Below, piece by piece: positions 45,483 through 58,900 of a stretch of DNA of 64,000 bases. The position numbers were made by a program, and so were the translations under genes. The DNA lies in the NCBI RefSeq assembly GCF_049243985.1, contig NC_135369.1, positions 24,784,765 to 24,848,764 of the forward strand, read 5' to 3'. The notes under the pieces are model-generated. The model saw only the letters and a program-made list of their open reading frames with translations, was not told the origin of the DNA and did no database searches. Within the stretch, counting starts at the first letter, position 1; the number at the start of each line of letters is the position of its first letter. The DNA is from Paroedura picta. Its lineage: Eukaryota > Chordata > Lepidosauria > Squamata > Gekkonidae.

Positions 45483-46050
45483 TCTATTCAGGTCAGAGCT
45501 AGGTAGGCCATTCTGATTCTACAGAAGGGAGTTCCAATGTCTGCATCTTTCCAAAGTCACATTGCTTGGTTAACCGATTTAAAACGGATCCGCATTCTTG
45601 CGTAGTTTTCACACGTCTTCCCCAATAAGCCAGGGGCTAGATGCTGTTATAACATGGCAAGAGATGAAATGAAGGCACTGGTGGGGTGGGTGGAGATTTG
45701 ACCCACAGGCCACTACTTGCTGAGTCCTTGCCTAAATCAAAAGAAGACTAACTTTTCTTCCAGTGTGAGTTTTCATGCATCAGAGACGACTTCTTCAGAT
45801 TCTCCAACTCAAGAAAGCTCACGCTGGAACAGAAGTTGTTAAGACTTCATGGTGCCACAGGACTGTTGTTTTACTTTGCTACAACAGACGAACACAGGCA
45901 TGAATCGAAGCAGGCAGAGAACGTACGGGACACCAAAACTCACGTTATATTTACACTGCAAACCAAGACACTTTCCCTTGCCAATTCTAGGCCTCTTTTG
46001 CGAATCAAGATTTTACTCCCTTTTCTTTTTTCCATCTGAACCTGGAATAC

Positions 46051-46056
46051 TTTATT
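46051..46056 (-). terminator. SLC29A2: Probable SLC29A2 poly(A) signal AATAAA
   Basis: AATAAA on the minus strand about 0.8 kb past the stop codon, with no recognised repeat between. Confidence 0.5.
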
Positions 46057-46852
46057 CCTCTTGCACAGACTACAAGAGCATCCCTGGCTGATTTGGAAAT
46101 GATTCTGCTTCTAGACTGCCAACAGTTTAAGCTGCTGTGAGGAAAACTATAATAGGAGCCCAAAGGCTCTTCCTTGCCCGTTCATTTTTTGGGAACGGGA
46201 ACAAGTGGCTACAGAATTTGCCTTGTCTGAAAAGACAACTCGCTGCTCTAGCCCTTTGGTTACAATCAAAGAGTTGATAATGACAAAGGCTCAGAAAGAC
46301 ACATACACAAAAGGGGTGTTTGGATTGCCACAGATGGGAAGGAGTCCTGTCTCCATCCCTCACTTTAACACTGACTTTTCGACACTGTCACCCCTTCCCT
46401 GCACTACATTCCACAAAATGTGCGTTAGACAATAATACTTCCTTCAGCTGGAACACAAAACAAAGAGAAAAGTCCCACAGGGGGGGATATTTCTCATGAA
46501 GTCTCCAAAGTGTCACACAAAAAGCAGTAGCCTCAGCTAAGGCTTCCTTCCCTGAGGAAATTACTCCCTGTTCGCATGTCTGAAAAATCCATAGTTCTTT
46601 CAGAAAATACATTCAGGCTTCTGGGGTAACAAGAAGGTGATAGAGTAAAACACGTTCCACCCCCCACATAGAGATATATATGCACAATTTCCCTTTGTTT
46701 GGAAGACTGTCAAGTTGCCCCTCTAGGAAAACGTTAGCTGCCATAAAGAGGGGCCTGGGATAAAATTGGTGAATGTCAAGGGAGCTACCAGCCTCTCCTC
46801 GAGGCTTCAGAATTTAGGAATGTCCATGTTGCGGTGGGATGGATGGCACCCT

Positions 46853-46964
46853 TCAAAGCAAGGCTTTCAGAATGAAGGAGAGCCCAGCCCCGCAGGAGAG
46901 CCCCAAGGCCAAGAAGAAGGTCATGATGGCACCTGCCAACTCACTCTCATGTGGCTGCACCTGT
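46853..46964 (-). CDS. SLC29A2: SLC29A2 last exon: TM11 and stop
   Basis: Encodes QVQPHESELAGAIMTFFLAL and GLSCGAGLSFILKALL, then TGA at 46853-46855. Acceptor TTTCTTTCCTCAG. Confidence 0.95.
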
Positions 46965-49900
46965 CTGAGGAAAGAAAGAGAAGGCATTAGACTTGGGGAA
47001 AAGGGCCCACCCTTGTCATTCTACACCGGAGAGGCAATCAGTGCTGGGGTGGAACCCCAAGGAGAGTTATTAAAAAATGACATTTTGATTTTTGTCATCA
47101 AGCAGTGGTTGACTGGTGGTGACCACACAACATTTTCAAGGCAAGAGATGAACAGAGGGGATTTGCCATGGTGTAGTGGTTAAGAGCCTCTTGTGGCGCA
47201 GAGTGGTAAGGCAGCAGACATGCAGTCTGAAAGCTCTGCTCATGAGGTCGGGAGTTCAATCCCAGCAGCCAGCTCAAGGTTGACTCAGCCTTCCATCCTT
47301 CCGAGGTTGGTAAAATGAGTACCCAGCTTGCTGGGGGGTAAATGGTAATGACTGGGGAAGGCACTGGTAAACCACCCTGTATTGAGTCTGCCATGAAAAC
47401 TCTAGAGGGCGTCAGACATCATCCAGTGCTTGCACAGGGGATACCTTTACCTTTACCTTTTAGTGGTTAAGAGCAGTGGCTTCTAATCTGGCAAGCCGAG
47501 TTTGCTTCCCCACTCCTCCACATGCTGCCAGCTGATGTGAAAAACATCTTCTAGCATGCTCGGTGAAATGAAAGTCCTCGTGGATGGTTGCATGTCCATT
47601 CCCCCCACCCCAAAGCACAGTAGAAGATGACTGGAGGGTGGCCCATCGGCAGGGAACTGACCACAGAGTCCTGGGCAGCAGTGGATGTGGCCTGGTCCAG
47701 CCCAGCCCTGCCCACACCGCACAGTGAGTCCCAGAGAGCAGTGGAGGTGGCGTGGTGCAGCCCAGCCCTGTCAACTCTGTCCGTGAGTCCTGGGGAACTA
47801 CGGAGGTGGTGTGGGCCAGATAAGCCCTGCCAACACCATCCACCAAGTCCTGGGGAGCAGCACAGGTGGTGCAGGATCCCCAAAGCTAAGGAGGGGGAAG
47901 GGAGGGGGAAAAGCTGTGTGAGTCTCTGTGTGTGTATGTGTGTCTGGTAGAGAGGGGGGAGGGGTATGTATGTGTGCACACGCGTGTGTCTGAGAGGGAG
48001 GGAGGGGGAGTGATCAGGAAGGACTTTGGGGAAGTGAGAGGTAAGGCGGAGAGTCAAAGGAGGAGTGGGGCACGAAGGAATCTCTTTCTCCATGTGTGTG
48101 TGGACTCATGCCAGCTCAGCACTGCACCAGTCCCTTTCCTCTCCTTATGTGGATGTGTTCCTTATGTGGATCCACATGTGGATGTGTTCCACATAAGGAG
48201 TGCGAATCCTTGTTGGGAGATTTTTTGTCACAGTCCTGATAGTGCTGCTCTCACAGAGATGTAACATCAGGGCACTCTCAGCCTCACCTCCCTCACAGGG
48301 TCTCTGCTGTGAGGAGAAGAAGGGAAGGCAATTGTACGCCACTTTGAGACTCCTTCAGGCAGTAAAAAGCAGGGTATAAAAACCAACTCTTCTTTTTCTA
48401 CTGGGTAGTATGCTTCTATGCACCAGTCAATCTGGTACTTTCATTAACGCTGATTAGTATATTTTTCTAAAGATGCTGGTAGCTGTCTTTGGGGCCTCCG
48501 GTGGAGACAGCAAGATATAGGTGGCCAAAATATCCTGTTAAAATATTGTTCCGGTTGACATATCACATTATGATTGTTATACATGTTATATTATTATAAT
48601 GTTCTATATAATTACTCTATGGCGCTCTATGTAAACTGCCTGGAGCTGGATGGATGGACAGATAGAAGCTAATATCTGAACCAGCACCCAATTTACTGAG
48701 TTTGATAAATACTATGATGGTTTTACTGATAGTCCCAGTTCCAAGCCCTCACATAAAAGTCACGCAGGTACTGAACTTGGTGTAAACTGCACGGAGTCCC
48801 TGCCCTCTACACAGAATGCGATTTCCGTTTTGATTTGGGGGCGATTTAAATTTTCCTTCTGCAGCAAGAAGGACTGATCCGGAGTGACCCTACCTTTATT
48901 GTGCGATATCTCAGAGTGCTTTTAATGCTCAATATATTTTAAAATCGCATTGTTTTGAATCTGGGCTCTCCTCCGTGGTAAGGAACCCATGATTGGCCAC
49001 AGGTGGTCATGTGCTAAGCTTGCCTTAAAGGAGAAGCCCCTAATTTCTCTCAACTTCTGTTGGTCTTGGATTTTTTTTTCTGCCTTCTTCGATCCTCTTA
49101 CACCCCCCCCCTTCAAGAAAAGAAAGGATTTTTTCCTCCCTCCTCTGACTTCTTGGATCCTCTCCCCACTTCAAGAAGACAAAGAAAGAGTCTCCATTTG
49201 CCCTAACCACATGCAGAACTCTTTCCTGTTTCAATGGGGAGGGCGGGGGGGGGGAGAGGAAGACTCGAGTTCAAAGCGATCTGAATTCAACAGGATTGTT
49301 AAACAAAGTAAGTGCAGACTCTGCCCTTGTCTCCTTCTATCACAGAGGACAGGATGCTTCAGTAGCTGAGTCCAGAATACTGGGCCAGAGCTCAGCTGCT
49401 TTGTGAATGAAGCTACTGCAAGATATCAGATGTCAGTCAGTTAATGCTATTTAGTTAGCTTCTGAAATCTCTGAGTAGACTGTGATACATTTAAGCTCTT
49501 CTGCAGGTTAATGCACTGTTGTTATTTTAACTATATTAATCTGGGGGGGCCCTCAGTACTTTAACAAGCAGAAAAATCCGTACCTTTGAGTATACAGTAG
49601 TATGCAGCAGTATACTGCAGACTGCTTTCCCCTCCCTGCTGAGTAACAACAGCCTGTCCTAGAATTTTCACGCACACACAGAGCACCTTTTCTCTTTAAA
49701 GGACAAATTAACCACTGCAGACACCAATTTGCAAGCCATGTTTTGTTCCTCCATACCCCCGGAAGGAAGACTGTTCAATCCTTCACTTACTTTGGTGCCA
49801 GGCACATGGTGAGGGAGACGAAATAGCCATTGGAAAGCGAAAAAACCACCATGAAGAGGATGAACCAGGCATCTTGGTGGAAAAGCACGGGCAGGTAGGA

Positions 49901-52900
49901 GCGCTGAGGGATGTTGCACAAGAGGAGCAGTGGGATGAGCAGCAGACGGAGCCCCACCACGGCAGGGAGCACGGGCAGGTTTTTCTCAGGCTGGCAAGGA
50001 CAAAAACATCCCGTGTCAACTTCTCCTGTCTCACAGGCACCTGCAGCCACAGTTCACCTCTTCTTAAAAGGTACAAGCAGCAAAATGCAGCCTGTCACAG
50101 AGCAATCACTCCAGTGCAGACACTGTCCCATAGCAATGCCCACACTTGAGCCCTTGAATGCTATCGCTTACCTTTGCCAAAGAACAAGTGTGGCTGTTTT
50201 CAGACATCATCTGTTGCCTCCTGATGAGCCATAGTTTGTGCAATAAACGTGTTAGTCTATCTGATGTAAAACCCAGTTTTCTTGGTTTTTGCCTTCTACC
50301 TCCCAGCAGAGAGGACACTGTTCTTATAATGCTGCCTCTGTGGTGCCCCCAAACTCTTTGTGGCCTTTTAAACCTTTTATTTACATCTCACTATTTTTCT
50401 TCTGTACCCGTGAGCATGATGGATTAGGTTCTAGTCCACATCAGTCTCTCCCACAATAAGCCTTGGAAAGGTGCCCCAAGATTCCTTCTGGTTTCTTCCA
50501 CAACAGACTAACCCAGCTACCTCACCAGAATTCTTGCAGGCTTTTGATTTACACTGCCTGTTCCAGAATGGAATGGAACCCGCAGAGGGGGATGGCAGCC
50601 CCAGTCACCCACCCTTGCCACCACCCCGTCACTTACCCAGAGGAAATAGGAGGTGGCACTACGGCCTAGCCAGTCCATGAAATTGAACAGAAGGAAGCAG
50701 CAAACTGGAGTGAAGAACTTCCCTGGGAGGTGGTAAGAAAAACAGATGTATAATGCAAATGGGGGAGGGAAATGCAACCCTCATTAGAAGCTGCAATCCA
50801 AATCCAGGTGGGTGAAATGGCTCACTCAGAGAGGGAAGGGTTTTCTTAAACCCATGATTTCCCCAGAAGGAGTCTGGGTCAGCACAAACAAGTATTGCTA
50901 CTGGTGCTGGAAAATCTTGTTTCCCAGCATTCGAACAGCCAGCTGCAGAAGCTAGAAAAGGGAGTGAATAACTCCTTCCTTCCTCGGACCAGATGCGTGA
51001 AGAGAATGTAACATAGCTGGCCCAACTCACAGAGAAAGGGTCTGGATTGTGCAAGCTGGATATATGTATGCAAAATAAGTATATTTGCATCCCTTTGCAT
51101 AATCTACTCTCCTTCCTGTAGCCTACCTAGTTTTTTGTCACTTTAGGTCATTTGCTCCTAGGACACAGCCTGACGTGGCTGTCAACACAGAGATTTTTTA
51201 GTCTGTTCCAGCCAAACTTTACTATTTTCTGATTTACTGCAGGTGCATCAAGACTGTCTATCCAGGCCAGCTGGTGTAGTCATCTATAACAGGCAGCTTG
51301 ATGTAGTGGTTAGGAGCACGGAATTCAACTCTAGTGAGCTGGTTTGATTCCCCGCTCCTCCCCGACATGCAGCCAGCTGGGTGACCTTGGGCTTGCCACA
51401 GCACTGATAAAACTGTTCTGACCAAGCAGGAATATCAGGGCTCTCTCAGCCTCGCCTTCCTCACAGGGTGTCTGTTGTGGGGAGAGGAACGGATAGGGGA
51501 TTGTAAGCTGCTTTGAGACCCCTTTGGATAGAGAAAAGCGGCATGTAAGAACCAACCCTTCTTCTTCTTAATTAGTATCACAGAGTTCAGCAGTGAATCT
51601 GGTGTCGGAAAGGGGAATTTGCTCTCATCCTGGAAGCAGCCCACTGTTTGGTTGAGGAAGTCAGGAGGTTATGGCCTGCAGTTTCCTACAGTCTTGCCCT
51701 TGCTTTTACCCTTTCCTTCCCATTCCTCCATGCTGCCAAGAAGATACTGGTATTATGCTCTAGGATTCTATGCTTCAAGCACCAATTGCCCTGTGCTAGA
51801 GCTCCAGTAAAAGGTAGACAGTTCATTTTCTTGTTTTTCTGTGCATGTTTACTGCCACTGAACCATATACCTCGTTTTTATACCTTTTCTTGAACTTCTT
51901 CAATAAAATCCTCTGCTGCTTTATTGTGTGTGTGTTACTCAGGGAGATGAGACCCAGCCCAGTTACAGCTTAGTTACTTTACAGGATCAGTCTTGACAGC
52001 AGCGAAAACAGTGAGATAAGGAGAAGAGTTCTCTTTTTCAGCCTCACACACATATTATCACAAATCTGGCCCTCGATTAAGACCGTTGTGTCCCACCGTG
52101 AAGGGAATCGACCCTCTGAGCTTTGTGAGGTGACTTCCGAGCTCTCTTATGGCTTTCCGTTCTCCCGTTTTCTACAGTGACTATAATTCTCTTCTTACAT
52201 GTAATGACATTTATGTTTGTTCTCTCTATGCTGCTTTATGGAAGTGGAAAAGTAGTAGAAAAATATGGAAAGAAAAAAAGGAAAGCGAGTCCCCCATGGA
52301 AAACAGAACATGCCTCAGGAGAAAGGAAAACCTAGAACACCCCCCCCCCCATAACACCCCAGTCCTCTGCAGAGATGGAATTGTAGGCCTCTGAAACAGC
52401 TTCCTTTATTTCAGCCCCCCCCCAAAAAAAAAGAAAGGTGCCCGTCACTCACTCCAGGTTGTGTTCTCAGACACGCTGGTCACGCTGGCAGTCATGGCGG
52501 GAAACACCGACAGGGTGACAGAGAAGACCAAGACAATACACAGGGCCAGCTGCCAGATCTAGAAGACAAGGCAGTGTTGGCTCAGGCTCCCCTTCAGGTG
52601 GTTCCCCAAAGTCCAGGCTGCATGGCTTCAGATGGCAGAGAGAGCGCCAGCAGACAAGGCAGGAGTCCCCAGGGTTCACCCCAGAGATGTCGCACCACTT
52701 CAGAACATGAGCTCTCAGCTGAGAACTCCCGTCACAGGAACCTCCTTGCACCATTTTGAGTTGGAAAGTGGCATGGGGAGAAGGATCAGATTTCCCCCCC
52801 CCCCCCCACACACACACACTACACTGGTCCTGCCCAAAATCAGCTGTCTACCCCCAATAGTTGAAAGGAATTCCTGGTTGGGCATCCACTTTTAAAAATG

Positions 52901-55900
52901 GCAGTGCATTCCAGGAGTGCACCTGGGGGCATCCGTCTTGTATAATTTGGCCCGGGGACCCCTATAACCTGTGGTTCTAATCTGAGGTCTTCAGTCTTTC
53001 CAGACTAAGAAGCAGAGTTACGTGGCAGCAAGGGAGGCCACTGGACCAGTGTCAAGGCCAGCACTGGGAACAGCAGCCCCAAACCACCAGCAAATAAAGC
53101 CAAGCACCCAGAGGTGTTCCATGAGTGGAGAACAAGCCAAGGGTCAGAACTATGAAAGGATCATCTCTGCTGCTGACTGACCACCTCACTGTCCCGTTGT
53201 AACAGGGATAAGCAGCCGCAGCAGGAGAAACTGATCTTGCATCACAGGAGATGGCTTCTCCTCCCGTAAGACATCAAATTCCCCCCTGTGTCCCAAGTTG
53301 CTGCCCGCCACTCCTACCTTCCGGAGCACACTGACCACCGATGGCTTGGGTGTGGCCAGGCCTGCCCCATTTGTCCCGTTCATCACTTCAGGAGAATACT
53401 TGATTCCAGCCTGCTCCAGAACCAAGATCTTTCCATTGCTCACTTGTAATGGTTCTTCCTGGGAGCTGCGTGACACGGCAGGGGCGTCCTCCTCTGGAGG
53501 CACAAGGGCAGAGAAGGCTCCTGTGATTGGGGCAGGCTTTAAAGACCCCCTGCCCCTCCTGCCCCCCCGGCCGCTAGTCTGATACACAGCCGCAGAGGCA
53601 CATTTGCTTGCTCAGATACACAAACAAACACTGTCTAGTATGGAAGTTACATGGATGGAAAAAAAAATCAGAACACAATATTGCTCCATTAGAATTTCTT
53701 CATATCCTTTAATGCAGGTAAACAAGGAGAAGACTCACTAGGGCGTTCCCTGGTTCTAATAACGCTTTCAGGAAAGCAATTTCTTCTGTGACAAGTATCC
53801 CTTTTATAATAAACTCTCAAAAGGAACTACGATCCTAAGAGCTATGAGAAAAGTCGGCTTCAGCCATGATCCACAGCCATTTGTATTTTTGTGTTCAACA
53901 TTTATTGAAACATTAGGCATTTGTTTCAAGGATGGAACTATTTGCACTAAGACTGTAGTTCCTTTTGAGAGGTATTGTTAAAGGAATGCTTGTCATTGAA
54001 GAAATTGTTTCCTGAAAGCGTTTTTAGAACCGAGGAATGCTCTGGCAAGTCTTCCTCTTGTTTACTAGCATTAAAGGACATGAAGAAATTCTAAGGGTGT
54101 GGCATCATGCGGCATTTTGTTTTGTTTTTGCTCTGGATTCAAGACAGATTATTAACTGGGCACCTGCCTTGCATGGCTTCAGTCTGCCTGTTCCCAACAC
54201 CCCTGCCTTGTTCACACTCATTTTCCCCCTCTACTGTGCCCTGACCTGGCCCAGTCTCATCCAATCTTGAGCTGAGCAGGATCAGCTCTGGCTAGGACTA
54301 GGATGGGAGACCACCAAGGGAGTCCAGGGTCATGCAACAAAGGCAGGCCGTAGCAAACACCCTCTGTCCATCTCTTTCCTTGGAAAACCCTACACAGGGT
54401 CACTGTAAATCTTCTGTGGCTTGACCGCACTTCCCTACACACACTGTACTTGGCAGGTGGATCAACAGTATCATATGAAGCACTCTTGCTGCAAAAGGTA
54501 TTTGAATTTGCCGGCTGGCTTAGTTTTCATTCATAATGGCTGCCGGGCTGTTTTTGCCATCATTGCCTCTCTGTTTCTGGGATTTGATTCATCAACCTGT
54601 TTTCACTGATCCTTTTTAAAAAAATAAAAGCATCTTTCAAATCATTGCAAATCATTGCAAGTCCACTTTGTGGCCTGTTTCTATGGTTAAGGAAGTGGGG
54701 TCAAATCTAAACAAATGCAAAAGACAAAGTTTTGAGCTGTTGCTCCGGACTGACTGATACACAGCAGCACTGTATGTTTGAAAAACGATGGCCCCTTGCG
54801 GAAGAAAAGACCTTTGCTATTTCTCTAGAGTCCTAAGCAAACAGAGAGGGGCTTCTTTAGAAAGGGAACAGGTACACCAGCCCCCTCCCACATCAACATT
54901 TCAAAGCCAAGTCCAACAATCCCATTTTGTCTTTCCTTTGACAGTGCCCACCTGGGGAGAGAAGCCCAGCCTTGGTCTCCAGTTCGCAACCTGGATCTTC
55001 CTGATGTTTCTTCTCCAGGTAGTGACGGGCAAAGTTCTGGAAGGAAGGAAGACAATTTCAGCCTTTCAGCCAGATTACACATTTTCTTTCATTCCCACCC
55101 CCCCAATTTGTGATTAGTTTCACACATAACTCGAATTGTGCATATGTGTGGGGAATGTGCAGGCAGGCAGTGGGTCCTACTTATCTGATCCCATCTTAAA
55201 TGGAGAGCTAGGGTGATAGCAGCAACATTAATGACATCCACATAGGAAAACAAGGATGAAATTCCTCTTCAGCCACAAAGTTGACTCACCTTGCAGTAGG
55301 ATAGGTAAAGGTAAAGGTATCCCCTGTGCAAGCACCGAGTCATGTCTGACCCTTGGGGTGATGCCCTCTAGCATTTTCATGGCAGACTCAATATGGGGTG
55401 GTTTGCCAGTGCCTTCCCCAGTCATTACCGTTTACCCCCCAGCAAGCTGGGTACTCATTTTACCGATCTTGGAAGGATGGAAGGCTGAGTCAACCTTGAG
55501 CCGGCTTCTGGGATTGAACTCCCAGCCTCATGGGCAGAGCTTTCAGACTGCATGTCTGCTGCCTTACCACACTGCACCACAAGAGGCTCTTGGGGGATAG
55601 TGAACATAAAAAGGGATCACTTGCACTCTTTAGAGGGAGGCAGAAGATGCAAACCTCAGACTCCAGGTTGGGAAATGATATCAGCAACCCATAAAACAAA
55701 AACAAAAAAAACCCTCAAAAGGTCCACTAGCAATAAAATACTCAAGGACATCAAAGTGCTTCTGGGCAGTTTCAGAGTAGCCAATCAAAGCCAAGTGCCA
55801 GAGGGCCTCCAGAATGCATTGAATGGATTTATTTTGTATTTAAATACCATCCATTGCGGCTCAGGGTGGTTTACGGAAAACATTAGTAACAATACAAAGA

Positions 55901-58900
55901 AGTCGGATAACTGAATCAACTAGAAGATGGCCCTGCTTTGCTCTGCCCTTTCCAACCAAGAGTTTTCAGAAACCCAGATGCTCTTTTCCAGTCTCACTTC
56001 AGAGCCGATGCCTGTCCTCAAACTCATAGAGAAACCCAAGCCCTCTCCCCACCGCCACCTGGCTGTTGTGCAGCCTACATGAATTAGGGTGCTTTATCAT
56101 ATGCAAGCCGATGCTGTTGAGTTGCAGGCACCAACTTACACAGCACAACCAGAGCTTCCAATTTCAGCACCAGGGCTCTTTTGGCATGCTGTGCTTGTGT
56201 ATTATCACACATGCAATGAAGTGCTGAAGTGGACACATCCCAACCACCATCTCTTGCCAAACTACAGAGCCAATTCTACCATTCAGTAGAAAAAAAAGGG
56301 CCCTCTGTCAGCAAATTTAGAGTGACATGAAAGGGCAGAAGTCTGCCTACAATTTAATTTACCACTAAGTTTTTTTTTAACTGGGTTTCAGGAAAAAGCA
56401 CTTGAGTTTTCCACTCAAGGCCCTGAAACAGCTGGGGCTAGTCCGATGGAACTCAGGCATCTTCTAGGTTGAGGTCACCAAGGTCTTCCTCCCAAGCAAA
56501 CTTCCTTTATAGCAGGGAAGGGCTTTGCCTCACCTTGTGGGGTAGCACGAGGTAACAGATGATCGAGATAAGCGTCCCAAAGCAGGGAATGATGAAATAG
56601 CTCAAAGCAGAAGTCTGAGCATCAACACCACCTGAAAGGCCAGAAAACAGGGGTGTTTGTGGGTGGGGTAGGGTATACAGTCTACAGAAGCCCATCTCCC
56701 CCCTCGTATCCTCTCTGGCCGTGGGAAAAAGTGTACAAGCAGTAGAGCACTGGGTCAAAGCTGGACCTTGCTCTAATTTTCCCATTAGAAAAACAGACCA
56801 AAGAACTAGTCATCATCTGACTGTTGTCTATGAGGCTGACGCCACGGAATGTTCACAAATATTCTAACCCTTCTGGGTGGGGTTGGCTCTGATGGTATGC
56901 TGATGAACGGGTCAGCTCTGGCATGGGAAGATTCATTAGGATGGCGGAACAGAATCACAAGGAGCCTGGACTGGGCAGAAAGGAGTGTTGCTCAGGCAGG
57001 GAGTGACACAAATGGTTGCATAGTGTGAGGAGGGATGCGTGGCTGGAGAAGGTAAAGATTTGAGTGTGGGCTGGGGGAAGTAAAGAAAAGGAATGACCTA
57101 AGCAGAAAGGGGGAGCTACGGAAACATTATCATGAACAGAAGGGGTAGTCAATCTGTGGGCCTCCAGATGTCCATGGACTACAATTCCCATGAGCACCTG
57201 CCTTTGCTGGCAGGGGCTCATGGGAATTGTAGTCCATGGACATCTGGAGGCCCGCAGGTTGACTACCCCTGATGTACAGGGCCTAGGACACGGTTGCTTA
57301 TTGGCTCATAGCAGGAATGGATAGGCAAATAATGAGAAGGCCACAAAGATGAGCCATAAGCAATGTCATCTTTAACTGCATGATGGGTTTCTTGTTTCCT
57401 GCATTCTGCAAGGGGGGTGGACTAGATTTCCCTGGAGGTCCCTTCCAACTCTGATTCTATGATCCCAAACCAAGACAAAGGCTGCTTTTGGGGGCCCAGC
57501 ACCAAATGCCCCATCCCCCAAGGTACTCACTGGCCATGGACAGCAACATGGCGATGGCTGCAAAAGTTCCTGCCATGCCCTGGCCGCTCAGGAAGAGGGT
57601 GCTGAAGCTCTGGGGGAAGGAGCCCAACTGTCCAAAAAGGCTGCCTTGCAAGATGGCACAGAAGGCTGGCACAAGGGGGAAGGAAAAGAACACAGATCAG
57701 AACATCAGCCGTAATTTCAGAAAACCAAAATGGGGGCAGGATTCAAGCCTTTCTTCCAGCATAGGGTGGGGACAATGTGAGTGGGCTGGATATCTATTTA
57801 CTTGGCAATGAAAGAAATGCACTCTGTACATGCTCGAAGGCATCTTTTGTTAGCTCACCAATCCCAAGGCTGTACCCAAACTGGTTCCAGGGCCAGGTCC
57901 TGAAACTTAAGTCTCCAGCCAAGATGTGATGTGCCCACCACATTGCTAATCATGTACCCCTACCCCTAACAATAGCAGTACAGGACAAACACTGCAGAAA
58001 TTGCTACACATCACTTATTTGGTCTGCGAAAGCCTATTGCATTTATGCTGAAAGCTACACCTGTTGAATTTGTGCCTGACATGTAGGTGTGGTTAAAGAC
58101 AAAGTGGGATGGCAGCAATTTTATCAGTGAGCATCTGAGATACAGGGGCAACTCTGCCCATAGCTGCTGGAGGACAGCATGGTCTGTTAGCCAACTGATT
58201 GTTATGTTAGAACCTCCCCAAGTTCTGATCTTCCCTCTGCCATGAAACTCTTCATGTGGTTTCAAATAAACTGCTTTAGGCCCCAGCTATAATTATGAGG
58301 AGGGGGATTCTACCTTCCAAAGCCGATGTGCAAAGCACTCCACAAATGCTCAGGAACACTATTATTACTTAGCACATCTTCTAAGAAGAAGAGTTGGTTC
58401 TTATATGCCTCTTTTCCCTACCCGAAGGAGGTTCAAAGCGGCTTACAGTCGCCTTCCCATTCTTCTCCCCACAACAGACACCCTGCGGGGTGAGGCTGAG
58501 AGAGCCCTGATATCACTGCCCGGTCAGAACAGTTTTATCAGTGCGATGGGGAGCCCAAGGTCACCCAGCTGGCTGCATGTGGGGGAGCGCAGAATCGAAC
58601 CTGGCATGCCAGATTAGAAGTCCGCACTCCTAACCATTACACCACCAGCGATGCACAATGGCCAGCTCAGGCCTGGATCGCTCCCCAGAGCCTTCCTTGC
58701 TGCAAACATTCAGGAGTTCAGTTACTGACTGTAACAAAAGTCTCCTGCTACCGCTCCAACAGGGCTGGGAGGAAAGAGAGAAAGAGAGGAAGGTCCCAGA
58801 GGACTCACTCACAGTTAATGAACCATACACTGGCCATGGTGATAGAGAAAAAGCTCTGGGGTGGCATCTCCACCCTGACAAGGGTAGCTGTCAACGAGAA

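Noticed and set aside
47666-47885. Regularly spaced repeats considered as CRISPR-like
   Set aside because: The units are contiguous and diverged, with no unique spacers, and the genome is eukaryotic; it is a minisatellite.
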